The position numbers were made by a program, and so were the translations under genes. From an uncultured Acidobacteriaceae bacterium (GTDB lineage Bacteria > Acidobacteriota > Terriglobia > Terriglobales > Acidobacteriaceae), in NCBI GenBank assembly GCA_903828675.1, contig CAIKND010000239.1, positions 1 through 64,000 on the forward strand: 64,000 nt of DNA. Direction: 5' to 3'. Positions 63,738 through 64,000 of the stretch are shown here, piece by piece. Below the pieces are notes generated by a model. It saw only the letters and a program-made list of their open reading frames with translations. It was not told the origin of the DNA and made no database searches. Each line of letters starts with the position of its first letter. The first letter of the stretch is position 1.

Positions 63738-64000
63738 AGCAACCTCTGTGTTCAACAGCATACGGGATGAACCGAAGTGAAAGACAGCTTTTAGCTTCCA
63801 GCGTCCAGCTTCCTGTCCCCGAAGTTCTTAGTAAAACGCGCGAAAGAACAAAAGCAGATTCTTCGCTCACCACCCCCGAACTCCCAATGAACGGCCCGGT
63901 TGAGTGTTGTTCTGTCCCACCCATTCCGCAAAGAGCGCGGAACGGATGGGGCACGGTGCTTTGAGCAATTCCATGATTACCGTACCCTGGCGGCATTCAT
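63738..64000. other. Right edge, intergenic with repeat
   Basis: No gene seen. The stretch contains the leader of the VWFA gene and another copy of the hairpin repeat (63887-63959). Confidence 0.5.
63887..63959. repeat. Dispersed hairpin repeat, copy 4
   Basis: Begins ATGAACGGCCCGGTTG and contains CCCACCCATTCCGC / GCGGAACGGATGGGG. Very like 941-1013 and 53181-53257. Confidence 0.85.

Overview
The window is chromosomal DNA of an Acidobacteriota bacterium, most likely class Terriglobia. Three things point there: a secreted VWFA-type protein of the kind abundant in that phylum (62526-63737), the high-GC housekeeping genes, and several dispersed hairpin or REP-like repeats, including one that is read through in frame inside metH and encodes a GHDFSRA-type peptide. 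No database search was possible, so the taxonomic call is an inference.

Left host segment (1-7065): a DUF1801-like protein, a 1307-residue cobalamin-dependent methionine synthase (metH, minus strand), the divergent signal-recognition-particle receptor ftsY, and a small secreted protein.

Prophage (7066-46545, 39,480 bp): a complete Mu-type transposable prophage. Its ends can be placed to the base. It starts TGTG, ends CACA, is flanked by a 5-bp target duplication (GTTTG at 7061-7065 and 46546-46550), and joining the flanks restores a 59-bp host repeat of the same length as the copy in metH. Near the ends lie related sites (7091-7116 inward from the left, 46521-46545 and 46412-46434 from the right), which are probable transposase-binding sites. 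Control is central. A XRE repressor (30342-30821, minus) faces a consensus promoter overlapped by a nested palindrome (30833-30872). From there early genes run right: small HTH protein, a conserved early protein, a three-HTH protein, DDE transposase, MuB-like ATPase, and about twenty tightly overlapping small genes rich in zinc-ribbon proteins. Lysis, head and tail genes run left. The head genes are Mu-like (gp26, gp27, gp28 terminase, gp29 portal, F, protease/scaffold, decoration, capsid, gp35, gp36, G, gp37). The tail is long and non-contractile (tube, tape measure, M-like and L-like tip proteins, tip protein), so the virion resembles the B3/D3112 type. Fibre-like genes with N-terminal signal peptides occupy the right arm (42070-46180). 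The only recognisable endolysin is a 50-residue GH73 fragment, so lytic competence is doubtful.

Right host segment (46546-64000): ribD, a Tat-exported DUF4185-like protein and ribE; a secreted beta-propeller-like protein; a CapA-family protein whose C-terminus is frameshifted at a seven-base homopolymer; an M50 membrane protease with zinc ribbons; a seven-gene type IV pilus/type II secretion-like operon (pilC, pilB, pilM, pilN, pilO, pilP-like, pseudopilin-like) closed by a strong terminator; an ErpA/IscA-type Fe-S carrier; a small membrane protein; and the VWFA protein. The 'CCCACCCATTCCGC' hairpin repeat recurs in four intergenic places plus one half copy.
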